Shown here: positions 29,462 to 37,678 of the stretch, piece by piece
Layout: each line of letters opens with the position of its first letter
Position numbering within the stretch: the first letter of the stretch is position 1
Source: Oceanisphaera litoralis
Lineage (GTDB): Bacteria > Pseudomonadota > Gammaproteobacteria > Enterobacterales > Aeromonadaceae
DNA length: 64,000 bases
Reading direction: 5' to 3'
NCBI RefSeq assembly: GCF_016907015.1
Contig: NZ_JAFBBE010000020.1
Location: forward strand, 1-64,000
Notes under the pieces: model-generated
Database searches by the model: none
Told to the model about the DNA's origin: nothing
What the model saw: the letters and a program-made list of their open reading frames with translations, nothing else
Made by a program: the position numbers and the translations under genes

Positions 29462-30391
29462 TCAGCCCATCTTGTTGCCGATGGCGGCGGCCGTGCTGCG
29501 GATGCTGTTCATGAACATCTGTACCGCCGGGGTGGGCAGGGTGTCGGCCCGGGTGGTCAGGCCCACGGGCCCCAGGGTTTCCCGCGTATCCAGCGGCAGC
29601 TCCATCATCTCGCCTTCCTCGATTTCCCTTGCTACCACCCCCCGGGAGATGATCCAGACGGCATCGGTCTGGCGAAGATATTCCTTGCCGAAGGAGTCCG
29701 AGATGGTTTCAGTCCGATCCGGTGGCAGGCCCACGCCCCGGGAGAGCAGGAAGCGCTCGGCCGAGGCGGCAATAATGGACTCCTTGGTGGGAAACAGCAC
29801 ATTGAAGTGGCGAATGTCCTGAATATTGAAGGGCTGGTTGCGCAACAGGGGGTGTCCGGGGCGAACCACGAAGGTAATACGCTCTGAATAAAGATGCTGG
29901 AACGACAGGCCCGTCATCAGTTCGGGCTCGGCCAGCCGGCCGACCACCAGATCCAGCTCGCCGACCCGTAACTCACTCAGCAGCAGGGTATTGGGGCCTG
30001 AGCTCAGGTTGAGGGTCACCTCCATCCCGGACTGCCGAAAATGGCTCACGGCGCCCGGCAACACGCTGGCCGCGACCGTGGGCAGCACGCCAACGCTGAT
30101 GCGCAAGCTGCCCTTCATCTGGGCCTGAATGATGCTGTCGGTGCCTTCGCGCAGGGCGGACACGCTGGCACCGGCATATTTCAGGAACAGCTCGCCATAC
30201 TGGGTGAGCTCCAGGCCTTTCTTGCTGCGATCCAGCAATTGTACTTCCAGCATCGCTTCCAGTTCTTTCAGCTTCTTGGAGACCGCCGGCTGAGTCAGCG
30301 ACAGCACATCGGCCGCACGACTGACGCTGTTCTGACGCGCGACTTCGATAAAGCACTGCAGGTGCCGGAACTTGATTCGATTCTCTATCAT
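29462..30391 (-). CDS. pcaQ: LysR-family regulator, PcaQ type
   Basis: A 309-residue LysR protein beginning MIENRIKFRHLQCFIEVARQ, close to the PcaQ family start, with helix-turn-helix SRAADVLSLTQPAVSKKLKE. PcaQ activates protocatechuate (pca) operons in alpha-proteobacteria in response to the pathway intermediate carboxymuconolactone. Here it lies 13 kb from the pca operon, past the pump genes. The 6+4+6 inverted repeats at 11603 and 16841 are candidate targets, but no experimental link exists. GalR/CbbR-type LysR proteins can look similar. Confidence 0.82.
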   Translation of the reverse strand: MIENRIKFRHLQCFIEVARQNSVSRAADVLSLTQPAVSKKLKELEAMLEVQLLDRSKKGLELTQYGELFLKYAGASVSALREGTDSIIQAQMKGSLRISVGVLPTVAASVLPGAVSHFRQSGMEVTLNLSSGPNTLLLSELRVGELDLVVGRLAEPELMTGLSFQHLYSERITFVVRPGHPLLRNQPFNIQDIRHFNVLFPTKESIIAASAERFLLSRGVGLPPDRTETISDSFGKEYLRQTDAVWIISRGVVAREIEEGEMMELPLDTRETLGPVGLTTRADTLPTPAVQMFMNSIRSTAAAIGNKMG

Positions 30392-30492
30392 CTTTGTCTC
30401 ACTGAAGTCCGAACGAACCGTTCGCTATTTGGGAGTATCGAAGGATGGCACGGGCTTGAGTCGTTCACGACCGATGCCGTTTGGATAATGAT

Positions 30493-30526
30493 CTTTCGCA
30501 TCGGGCTATTATGCCCAATGCGAAAG
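30493..30526. other. Long imperfect hairpin upstream of pcaQ
   Basis: Nine-bp outer arms (CTTTCGCAT / ATGCGAAAG), one mismatch, a four-bp inner stem GGGC/GCCC and a TATTAT loop. No T-tract follows. It sits about 100 bases upstream of the pcaQ start on the side of the decayed gene and could be an operator, a mobile-element end or a structured leader. Confidence 0.55.
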
Positions 30527-30543
30527 AGGGTGAACATCTCCTT

Positions 30544-30772
30544 ATTTACACTGGGCATTTACACCGGGCGCGGGTTCCAGTAGGGGGCACCGCGATATCG
30601 GCGGTCTGGTCCAGATCGGGTTCGGCCAGGCCCGGCTCCTTCAGCGCCAGGGGGGCGCCGAGGGACGCGGCGAAGTGGTACAGGCCGCCGCGTCGGCATT
30701 GTCGTCGGCATTGTCGCCAGCGGTATGGGACAACGGTATGGGACAACGGTATGGGGCAACGGTATGGCAGCA
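30544..30772. repeat. Three tandem arrays within and beside the decayed gene
   Basis: Units are: 13 bp twice at 30544-30569 (ATTTACACTGGGC / ATTTACACCGGGC), 12 bp twice at 30692-30715 (GTCGGCATTGTC), and 13 bp four times at 30721-30772 (CGGTATGGGACAA with drift in the last two). They expand pieces of the former reductase sequence, as if slippage had acted on unselected DNA. Confidence 0.93.
30563..30735 (-). pseudogene. Remnant of a second maleylacetate reductase gene
   Basis: Positions 30563-30693 align with 34298-34433, the C-terminal part of the intact maleylacetate reductase, at roughly 88% identity by hand count. There is a 4-base deletion near 30587 that shifts the frame. After a gap equal to about 48 bases of the intact gene, similarity resumes at 30704-30735 (34482-34513). 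Minus-strand reading recovers LYHFAASLGAPLALKEPGLA. No start, no N-terminal half and several tandem duplications inside make it a dead fragment. It has the same orientation as the intact copy 3.7 kb away. The divergence argues for an old paralogue rather than a fresh copy. Confidence 0.85.
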
Positions 30773-30788
30773 TGGCCGACCGTTGTCT

Positions 30789-31604
30789 TTACGCCTGGGG
30801 CGTGGCTCGCCAGTAGAAGAATCCCGCCTTTTTTCTCAGTACGGTGGCCGAAATATGGGTATCGCAGGGTTGCTCCGCCAGCCCGTAGCATACATGCAGC
30901 GGCAGCAGATGCTCTTCCCGCGGGTGACAGAAGCGGGCATGGGGGGCCTGCTCCCATTGGGCCAGGCGCCGGCCTCGTTCCGTTTCGCTTATCTCGGTAC
31001 TCGAGCAGGTTTGTTCCAGCCAGTCTTCGAAGGCCTGGTTGCCGGCCTGGATGTCGGGTGTGTTGGGACCAAAGAAGGCCCGCATGTTATGGAATGAAAA
31101 GCCGGAGCCGATAACCAGCAGCCTGTCGTGCTTCAGTGTCTGCAGGGCCCGGCCGATGGCGAGGTGGGTCTCGGCATCCATGTTGTTCACCAGTGACAGC
31201 TGCACACAGGGAATGTCCGCCTGCGGGTACATCAGCTTGAGCGGGACGAAATGGCCATGATCGAATCCCCGCTGGGCATCGAGTCGGGCCGGGAGCCCGG
31301 CCTGCTCCAGTGCCTGCTGGATCTGCCGCGCCAGGGCCGGCTCGCCGGGGCAGGGATAGGTGATCTCGTAGGACTCGGGCGGAAAGCCGTAGTAATCGTA
31401 GATCAGCGGCGGCTTGGCCCCGGAGGTGATGGTGGGGACGGACTCTTCCCAGTGGGCGCTGATAACCAGGATGGCGGAGGGCTTGCGCAGTGTACCGGCG
31501 AGCTCGGTGAGGGTGCTCACCAGCTCGCTATGGTCGGGATCCCCCAGCAGGGGCATGGGCCCGCCGCCGTGGGAGATATACAAAACATCGATATTCGCAT
31601 TCAT
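30789..31604 (-). CDS. DODA-type (LigB class III) extradiol dioxygenase family protein
   Basis: A 271-residue protein of the 4,5-DOPA dioxygenase/YgiD family. Metal-binding histidines sit in YISHGGGPMPLL (residue 12), VISAHWEES (near 51), RGFDHGHFVPLKLMYP (near 115-118) and CHPREEHLLPLHVC (near 228). Family members open catechol rings at the extradiol bond, often with poor specificity. It is the last gene of the unit DoxX-GHR-dioxygenase. A catecholic or quinol substrate would suit the neighbours, but none is demonstrated. Ribosome site GGAGCAACC. Confidence 0.88.
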   Translation of the reverse strand: MNANIDVLYISHGGGPMPLLGDPDHSELVSTLTELAGTLRKPSAILVISAHWEESVPTITSGAKPPLIYDYYGFPPESYEITYPCPGEPALARQIQQALEQAGLPARLDAQRGFDHGHFVPLKLMYPQADIPCVQLSLVNNMDAETHLAIGRALQTLKHDRLLVIGSGFSFHNMRAFFGPNTPDIQAGNQAFEDWLEQTCSSTEISETERGRRLAQWEQAPHARFCHPREEHLLPLHVCYGLAEQPCDTHISATVLRKKAGFFYWRATPQA

Positions 31605-31653
31605 GATGGTGGTTGCTCCAGTTCGGGGTGGCCGCCAGTGACGGTGACGGCGC

Positions 31654-32601
31654 TTACAGCTCGCCGGGGCCCGCCGGCACTATACCGCCGGGATTGAGCG
31701 CCTTGATCGAGTAGTAGCCGGCCTTGATATGATCAAGCCGCACCGTATCGGCAATGCCGTCGAGTGCCAGTATCCTCTGCATATAGGCGTGCAAGGCGGG
31801 CATGGCGGCCAGGATATTGCGGTTGCACTTGAACAGGCCGTGGTAGGCCGCATCAAAGCGTACCAGAGTCACGAACAGGCGCACATCGGTTTCGGTCAGG
31901 CCGTCGCCGAACAGGAAGGCGCGGCCGTCGGACAGGCGGGACTCCAGCCTATCCAGGCAGGCAAAGACCTTGGCATAGGCTTCTTCGTAGGCTGGCTGGC
32001 TGGACGCAAAGCCGGCCTGATAGACGCCATTGTTCAGCTCCCGGTAAAGGGTGTCGTTCAGGGCATCGATCTCGGTGGCCATGGCCGGCGGATACAGATC
32101 CGGGCCTTGATTGACGATGCGCGAGAAGGCGTTGTTGAGCATGCGCATTATATCCGCCGATTCATTGTTGACCAGGGTGCCGGTCTGCTTGTCCCAGAGT
32201 ACCGGCACGGTGGCGCGGCCGGTAAAGTTCGGGTCGGCGCGGGTATACAGCTCATGCATGTAACGGGCGCCGCTGGGATCGCGCTCGTCGGCGCCGGGAA
32301 AGCCGCCAAACTGCCAACCCTGCTCGGTCAGCCGGGGATTGACCACAACTACCTCGATCACCTCGTTCAGCCCTTTCAGGGCCAGGACCATCAGCGCCCG
32401 CGAGGCCCAGGGACAGATGTAGGCAACATAGAGCCGGTAGCGCCCTGCCTCTGCCTTGAAGCCGCCGGTGCCGGTGGGGCCGGGTTGACCATCCGGGGTG
32501 ACCCAGTTCCGAAACGACGAGGTCTGGCGAATGAATCGCCCCTGCTCGTCTTTTGCCTGTACCGGTTGCCAGTTTTCTTGCCAGATGCCATTGACCAGCA
32601 T
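31654..32601 (-). CDS. yqjG: Glutathionyl-hydroquinone reductase (YqjG/PcpF type glutathione transferase)
   Basis: A 315-residue xi-class glutathione transferase. The catalytic cysteine is Cys63 in YICPWASRAL, the same position as in E. coli YqjG; the N-terminal thioredoxin fold is followed by the helical domain. It reduces glutathionyl-hydroquinones back to hydroquinones, repairing adducts formed from benzoquinones during phenol oxidation. It is cotranscribed with a DoxX protein, as yqjF-yqjG in E. coli, and with a dioxygenase. In pentachlorophenol degraders its homologue PcpF acts beside maleylacetate reductase PcpE, also present here. Confidence 0.93.
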   Translation of the reverse strand: MLVNGIWQENWQPVQAKDEQGRFIRQTSSFRNWVTPDGQPGPTGTGGFKAEAGRYRLYVAYICPWASRALMVLALKGLNEVIEVVVVNPRLTEQGWQFGGFPGADERDPSGARYMHELYTRADPNFTGRATVPVLWDKQTGTLVNNESADIMRMLNNAFSRIVNQGPDLYPPAMATEIDALNDTLYRELNNGVYQAGFASSQPAYEEAYAKVFACLDRLESRLSDGRAFLFGDGLTETDVRLFVTLVRFDAAYHGLFKCNRNILAAMPALHAYMQRILALDGIADTVRLDHIKAGYYSIKALNPGGIVPAGPGEL

Positions 32602-32713
32602 GATGCGGTTGCTCCTCTTGCAGCAGCACCCCCGGGTGGGGGTGCCTTCGATATTCTAGGTGGATAGGGCGATAGGGAGCCAGGTGCCGTGATTAGCTGC
32701 CCGGCATCTGCCT

Positions 32714-33172
32714 TCAGCCCTTGCTGCCGGCGGTACGCGCCAGTATTACATTATCCAGGGCCAGCTTGCCGGCGCCCTGAATCGCCAGGGCCAGGGTCAC
32801 GGCAAACAGGCTCAATGCATACTCGTAGCCGTTGTTGGACATAAAGAGGCCATTGCCGATGTGGACGCTGAAGATGGCCACCAGCATGGTGAAGGCGGTG
32901 ACCAGGGCCGCCGGGCGCGTCAGCAGCCCCGCCACCAGTGCCAGGCCGCCGAAGAATTCGGCACCGCCGGCCAGCAGCGCCATCAGGTAGCCCGGCGCCA
33001 GGCCGATGCTCGCCAGCCACTGGCCGGTGCCTTCCAGGCCATAACCGCCGAACCAGCCGAACAGTTTCTGGGCGCCGTGGGCGGCCAGGATCAGTCCCAC
33101 CGGTACCCGCAGAACCAGGGCGGCATAGCCGCCGCGAGAAGCAAGCAGCGCCTTTGAGAATGGCGTATTCAT
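32714..33172 (-). CDS. DoxX-family membrane protein (YqjF-like)
   Basis: A 152-residue protein with four hydrophobic segments and the DoxX pattern: LRVPVGLILAAHGAQKLFGW, GTGQWLASIGLAPGYLMA, FFGGLALVAGLLTRPAALVT. The ATG at 33172 stands 6 bases after GAGGTG; an ATG three codons earlier has worse spacing. YqjF in E. coli is next to yqjG and responds to nitroaromatics through the LysR regulator YhaJ. A role in quinone handling or redox homeostasis is proposed for the family, not established. Confidence 0.88.
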   Translation of the reverse strand: MNTPFSKALLASRGGYAALVLRVPVGLILAAHGAQKLFGWFGGYGLEGTGQWLASIGLAPGYLMALLAGGAEFFGGLALVAGLLTRPAALVTAFTMLVAIFSVHIGNGLFMSNNGYEYALSLFAVTLALAIQGAGKLALDNVILARTAGSKG

Positions 33173-33330
33173 GATAATCACCTCTACATATGTGTTGTTG
33201 GTTATCCCTGAAGCCCCTCCCCAGGTGATGGGTTCACTCTACTATCGCCAAATAAAAAGACTAAGATGGTCTGCGTTGATTAATTATAAATGTTTCGTTG
33301 ATAATAGGATTTCCCACACCGGAGTAGCTT

Positions 33331-34236
33331 ATGGATCGTATCGATGCGATGCGTGCCTTTGTCACCGTCGTGACCGAAGGCTCCTTCACCCGTGCCGCAG
33401 ACCGACTGGCGCTGTCACCACAGCTGGTCAGCAAACAGGTGGCCCGGCTTGAACAGCACCTGGGCGTGCGCCTGCTCAACCGCACCACCCGCAGGATACA
33501 CTTGACCGAAGCGGGCCTGCGCTATCAGGTGCGGGCGCAACAGCTGCTGAATGATCTCGACGACATGGAAAGTCAGCTCGGCGATCTGCATACCCAGGCC
33601 CAGGGACTGCTGCGCATCAGTGCGCCGGTTTCCTTCGCCATCCGGCACCTGGCCCCCCTGATCAGTGACTTTCAGCACGCCCATCCCGCCGTCGGTATCG
33701 ATTTGCAGCTGAACGATCGCAAGGTGGACATTGTGGAGGAGGGGTTCGATATCGCCCTGCGCATTGGCCACCTGAAAAGCTCGTCGCTGATCGCCAAAAA
33801 GATAGCGCCGGTACGCCTGGTGATGTGCGCCTCGCCCGGCTATCTGGCACGGCACGGTACGCCCCGGCGCCCGGAAGATCTCGGTCACCATCGTTACCTG
33901 CACTACAGCTACATGGAGCAGGGCGGGGGCAAGGCACTGAACCGATGGCTGCACCAGGGCGAACAACACAATTACCTGACCAGCAATAATGGCGACGTGC
34001 TGGTGGCCGCGGCCATCGCCGGCGCCGGCATTGTCCTGCAGCCGACCTTTATTTCGGGCCAGGCGATCCGGGAAGGCAAGCTGCGCATTGTCCTGCCGGA
34101 GCATGAACCCGAGCCGATGGCGCTGTATGCGGTGTTTGCCCACCGCCAGCTGATGGCGAGCAAGGTGCGGTATTTTGTCGATTATATGGAAGGCTACTTT
34201 GGGGAGCCCCCGTACTGGGATCGGTTCAACGGCTGA
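33331..34236 (+). CDS. LysR-family regulator divergent from doxX
   Basis: A 301-residue LysR protein starting MDRIDAMRAFVTVVTEGSFT, with helix-turn-helix RAADRLALSPQLVSKQVARL. This is the large CrgA/DmlR-like group typified by E. coli YhaJ. It is divergent from the DoxX-GHR-dioxygenase unit over a 158-base AT-rich gap (33173-33330) and probably controls it. It ends one base before the stop of the convergent maleylacetate reductase. The effector is unknown; a quinone or nitroaromatic is a guess from the E. coli parallel. Confidence 0.9.
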   Translation: MDRIDAMRAFVTVVTEGSFTRAADRLALSPQLVSKQVARLEQHLGVRLLNRTTRRIHLTEAGLRYQVRAQQLLNDLDDMESQLGDLHTQAQGLLRISAPVSFAIRHLAPLISDFQHAHPAVGIDLQLNDRKVDIVEEGFDIALRIGHLKSSSLIAKKIAPVRLVMCASPGYLARHGTPRRPEDLGHHRYLHYSYMEQGGGKALNRWLHQGEQHNYLTSNNGDVLVAAAIAGAGIVLQPTFISGQAIREGKLRIVLPEHEPEPMALYAVFAHRQLMASKVRYFVDYMEGYFGEPPYWDRFNG

Positions 34237-35295
34237 CTATGCCGGGCGTGCGCCTTCCCAGGCGCGCTGCAGCAGGGCGCGCAGGCCGTCGCGTTCCACC
34301 GGGCGCGGGTTCCAGTAGGGGGTCTGCACCGCGATATCGGCGGCCCTGTCCAGATCAGGCTCGACCAGGCCCAGTTCCTTCAGCGCCAGGGGCGCACCAA
34401 GGGCAGCGGCGAAGTCGTACAGGCCACCGCCCACGCTGCCACCGAACAGGCCGGCCACCGGCGACAGGGCCTCGGCCGCCGCCTCGGCATTGTAGCCGGC
34501 AGTATGGGGCAGCAGGATGGCGTGGGTCTCGGCATGGGGCAGGTTGAAGCTGCCGCCCAGGGTGTGGCACAGCTTGTGGTGCAGTGCCATGCCGACGGTG
34601 CCGAGCACGGTGCCGCACAGCCAGGCCCCGTACTGGGCGCCACTGCGGGCTTCCAGATCTGCCGGGTTGGCGGCAATGCCGGGCAGGGCGTCACGCAGGG
34701 CGCGAATGCCTTCCACCGCCATCAGCGAGGTGATGGGGTTGCGGTTTTTAGCATAGAGGCCTTCCACCGCATGGGCCATGGCGTTGAGGCCGCTGGTCAT
34801 GCTCATGTTCACCGGCAGGCTCAGGGTCAGCTCGGGATCGTAGAGCACCACCTCGGGCAGGATGGAAGCATGGCTGACCGTGGTTTTGACGCCGTCTTCG
34901 GTCTGGCCCAGCACGGGTGTGACTTCGGAGCCGGCATAGGTGGTGGGGATCACCAGCTGAGGCGCGTTGTTGCGATAGGCGATGGCCTTGCCGAGACCGA
35001 TGGTGGAGCCGCCGCCGAGGGCCACCACCCCATCGGCCCCGCTGTGGGCATAGGCCTGCATGGCGTCATCGGTCACCGCCACCGGGGTGTGCATGGTGGC
35101 GTTGGCATAGACGCCGGCAGACAGTTTGCCCAGCTGTTCACTCAGGCGTTCGGCGTCTTCCCGCTGAAAGGGCGTGGCCAGCACCAGGGCCTTGCGTACG
35201 CCCAGTTGCTCCAGCTCCTCGGCAACCTGGCTCAGGCAACCGGGGCCGAACACGATACGGGCGGGGTTGATGTTGTAGGTAAAGGGTTTTGTCAT
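34237..35295 (-). CDS. Maleylacetate reductase (iron-containing alcohol dehydrogenase family)
   Basis: A 352-residue protein with the family start FTYNINPARIVFGPG and motifs VALGGGSTIGLGKAIAYRNN (about 94-113), PTTYAGSEVTPVLGQTEDG and MALHHKLCHTLGGSFNLPHA (about 240, with metal-binding His). It reduces maleylacetate to 3-oxoadipate with NAD(P)H and so would enter the same 3-oxoadipate pool as the pca branch. No hydroxyquinol or chlorocatechol 1,2-dioxygenase is in the window, so the source of maleylacetate is unclear. Ribosome site GAGGTC. A decayed paralogue lies at 30563-30735. Confidence 0.93.
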   Translation of the reverse strand: MTKPFTYNINPARIVFGPGCLSQVAEELEQLGVRKALVLATPFQREDAERLSEQLGKLSAGVYANATMHTPVAVTDDAMQAYAHSGADGVVALGGGSTIGLGKAIAYRNNAPQLVIPTTYAGSEVTPVLGQTEDGVKTTVSHASILPEVVLYDPELTLSLPVNMSMTSGLNAMAHAVEGLYAKNRNPITSLMAVEGIRALRDALPGIAANPADLEARSGAQYGAWLCGTVLGTVGMALHHKLCHTLGGSFNLPHAETHAILLPHTAGYNAEAAAEALSPVAGLFGGSVGGGLYDFAAALGAPLALKELGLVEPDLDRAADIAVQTPYWNPRPVERDGLRALLQRAWEGARPA

Positions 35296-35439
35296 GGTGA
35301 CCTCTTTTTTATTCCATTCGGACTTGATGCGTTACGCCACCCGAGCCAGGGCCTTGTCGGTCAGGCCTGTCACTTGCGGAAGGAAGGCGGCTGAAGCGAC
35401 AGGCCAGGGGCGTGCGGGTGCGCCCCGTTGAGTCGGGGG

Positions 35440-37356
35440 TCAGCGGGGCTGGCTTAGCAGCTGCTGTATTTCGCCAAAGCGTTGTTGTTCAAGCCGGCCG
35501 AAACCGGGCTGTTTTCTGGCTTTCAGGCGATTGAGCATGGGAGTGCTGATACCGCACAAGAAGCAGGCCAGGGTGTGGTTGCTCAGCGGCTGTGGGCTGT
35601 CGGCCTGTAACGCCCGGCACCAGTGCTGCCATTGCTCGCTGGCGGGCAACGGCGGACGTTCCGGAACGGGCAGCCGGGCAGGCTGACCGGCACAGACCGA
35701 GCAATGGCCACACTGCTCCGGGGCCAGATGATCGGCAAAGTAAGCGGCCAGTCGATGGCTCAGGCAAGACTCACTCTCGAAGAAGCCGAGCATGTCGTTC
35801 AGGCGGGTGATTTCGCTTCGCTCCTTCTGCTGGAACAACTGGTGCAGCCGGCGGGTTTCGGTCTGCAGATCGAAATGCTGCTGAAGCACCCGATAGACTT
35901 CGATCATCTGCTTGCTTTCCAGGCTGATCCAGCCTTGCTGGTGCAGGTAATCGAGCGCACTGATCACCCGTTTTCTCTCGCCGCCGTCCTGCTGCCAGAT
36001 GGCCTCAAAGTTGACCTGACACCAGCTTCTGGCCAGAGGGGATCCATTGAATACGGCGGTGAGAAACGCCTGACGTTCGGGATTGAACCCGCTCAGTATC
36101 TCCTCGCGCGATTTGATGAACTTGAAGCGATAATCGGCAAAATAGCTGTATTGTGGCTCGATAATTCGATTTATCTCCAGGTAGACCAATAGGGTTTTCA
36201 GCGGCAGCAGACGGATGTTGGTACTGTTGGACAGCCGCAGCGGCATCAGCTCCCACTGCTCGCCGGCCTGCTGCAGTTCATGCAGCAAGGCCTTGATGGC
36301 CTCCGGCTCCGGCGTATCCCCGTAGACGAAATTTTCCAGTACATTGAGCCCGGCCTGGTTGCCGAGCAGGATACACTGCGATGGCTGGCCGTCACGACCG
36401 GCGCGGCCTATTTCCTGACTGTAGTTTTCGATGGATTTGGGCAGGTCATAATGGATTACCCGACGGATATCGGCCTTGTCTACGCCCATGCCAAAGGCGA
36501 TGGTGGCGACGATACAGGGGACGGCTCCCGCCATAAAGGCCTGCTGCAGCTGACGACGCCTGTCCTGATCCATGCCCGCATGATACGCTCGGGCCTGAAT
36601 ACCGGCTGCCGCCAGTCGTTCGGCAACCCGCTCGGCGGTGTGTTGCAGGGTGACATAAACGATGCTGGGCAGGGTGGGATCTTCACGTAGTTGCTCGATC
36701 AGGACCGGCATTTTTTCCGCTTCACTAACCGGTATGACTTCAAGGTGCAGGTTGGGCCGGTAAAACCCGGTGATGACCACGTTTTCCCGAGACAAGCCGA
36801 ATTTTCGCTGCATATCATCGATCACATTCGGGGTGGCGGTGGCGGTCAGCAGCAGCACCCGGGGGATATCAAGCTGTCGGCAATAGTCCGGCAGCTTGAG
36901 GTAGTCGGGACGAAAGTTGTGACCCCACTCGGAAATGCAGTGTGCTTCATCCACCACCAGCAGAGAAATCGGTATCTGGCCGATAAACTGGCGAAAGCGC
37001 TCGTTTTTCAGCCGTTCGACCGAAATCATCAGTATCTTGATACGCCCCTCGCGCACATCCTGCATGATCCGGCGGCTTTCTTCCCAGCTCTGGGTAGAGT
37101 CGATACTGGCGGCAGGAATATTCTTCTGTCGCAGAAAGGCCAGCTGATCCTGCATCAGTGCCAGCAGGGGAGAAATCACCAGGGTCAGCTGCGGCAACAG
37201 CAGCGCGGGTAGCTGATAACAGAGTGACTTGCCCGAGCCGGTGGGGAAAATCGCCGCCGCCGAGTGGTCGGCCATCAGGGTGTCGATCACCTGTTGCTGG
37301 CCGGGGCGCAGAGAAGAAAAGCCGAAATGCCGTTGCAGGGTCTGGAGTAGAGTCAT
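35440..37356 (-). CDS. RecQ-family ATP-dependent DNA helicase
   Basis: A 638-residue superfamily 2 helicase. Walker A is FPTGSGKSLCYQLP (Lys43), the DEAH-like box VVDEAHCISEWGHNFRPDY lies near 135, motif III is LLTATAT and motif VI is YSQEIGRAGRDGQPS. A zinc-binding cluster (CLSHRL, then CGHCSVC) follows near 540-565, but there is no HRDC domain and the C-terminus is unlike E. coli RecQ. It is therefore a RecQ paralogue, active in replication or recombination repair. Ribosome site AAGGCA. The gap 35296-35439 shows nothing notable. Confidence 0.93.
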   Translation of the reverse strand: MTLLQTLQRHFGFSSLRPGQQQVIDTLMADHSAAAIFPTGSGKSLCYQLPALLLPQLTLVISPLLALMQDQLAFLRQKNIPAASIDSTQSWEESRRIMQDVREGRIKILMISVERLKNERFRQFIGQIPISLLVVDEAHCISEWGHNFRPDYLKLPDYCRQLDIPRVLLLTATATPNVIDDMQRKFGLSRENVVITGFYRPNLHLEVIPVSEAEKMPVLIEQLREDPTLPSIVYVTLQHTAERVAERLAAAGIQARAYHAGMDQDRRRQLQQAFMAGAVPCIVATIAFGMGVDKADIRRVIHYDLPKSIENYSQEIGRAGRDGQPSQCILLGNQAGLNVLENFVYGDTPEPEAIKALLHELQQAGEQWELMPLRLSNSTNIRLLPLKTLLVYLEINRIIEPQYSYFADYRFKFIKSREEILSGFNPERQAFLTAVFNGSPLARSWCQVNFEAIWQQDGGERKRVISALDYLHQQGWISLESKQMIEVYRVLQQHFDLQTETRRLHQLFQQKERSEITRLNDMLGFFESESCLSHRLAAYFADHLAPEQCGHCSVCAGQPARLPVPERPPLPASEQWQHWCRALQADSPQPLSNHTLACFLCGISTPMLNRLKARKQPGFGRLEQQRFGEIQQLLSQPR

Positions 37357-37416
37357 TAAGCAGGTGCCTTAAAAAACGATATTGATAGCCTGGACTGACG
37401 TCATGGCTTTGGCAAC

Positions 37417-37446
37417 TGTAACTACATGTAACTACATGTAACTACA
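37417..37446. repeat. Ten-bp tandem repeat, three perfect units
   Basis: TGTAACTACA repeated three times without change, upstream of the helicase gene and downstream of pyrI. Confidence 0.97.
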
Positions 37447-37543
37447 GCGCCGAGCGCCAAGTTAAACATGGGCGGTATTTTTTGTGGTTTGTCGTCGCCC
37501 TGATGAACATCAGGATCCCGGAGTTTTGAATGAGACTAAAAAG

Positions 37544-37616
37544 ATACCGGGGCAAGCCCGGTATGACTGCCGAACGCCCGGTATGACTGCAGAAAGTCCG
37601 GTATGACTGCAGAAAG
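37544..37616. repeat. REP-like hairpin followed by three 20-bp tandem units
   Basis: A perfect hairpin ATACCGGG-GCAAG-CCCGGTAT (37544-37564) of the common REP/BIME type overlaps the first of three 20-bp units (37557-37616), each containing CCGGTATGACTGC. The second and third units differ at one base. It lies in the 322-base gap between pyrI and the helicase gene, which has no supportable gene. Confidence 0.9.
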
Positions 37617-37678
37617 CAAAATACCGAATTGGGGGACTGTCTTGTGTATAGCGTGGCGCCGGGCGCTTTCTTCGCTTG

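Noticed and set aside
30481-30816. 111-residue plus-strand frame over the decayed reductase
   Set aside because: It runs through a pseudogene fragment and tandem repeats and shows no protein-like composition.
30789-37356. Defence island built around the RecQ-family helicase
   Set aside because: Its neighbours are metabolic (maleylacetate reductase, pyrI), and no nuclease, methylase or other defence partner lies next to it.
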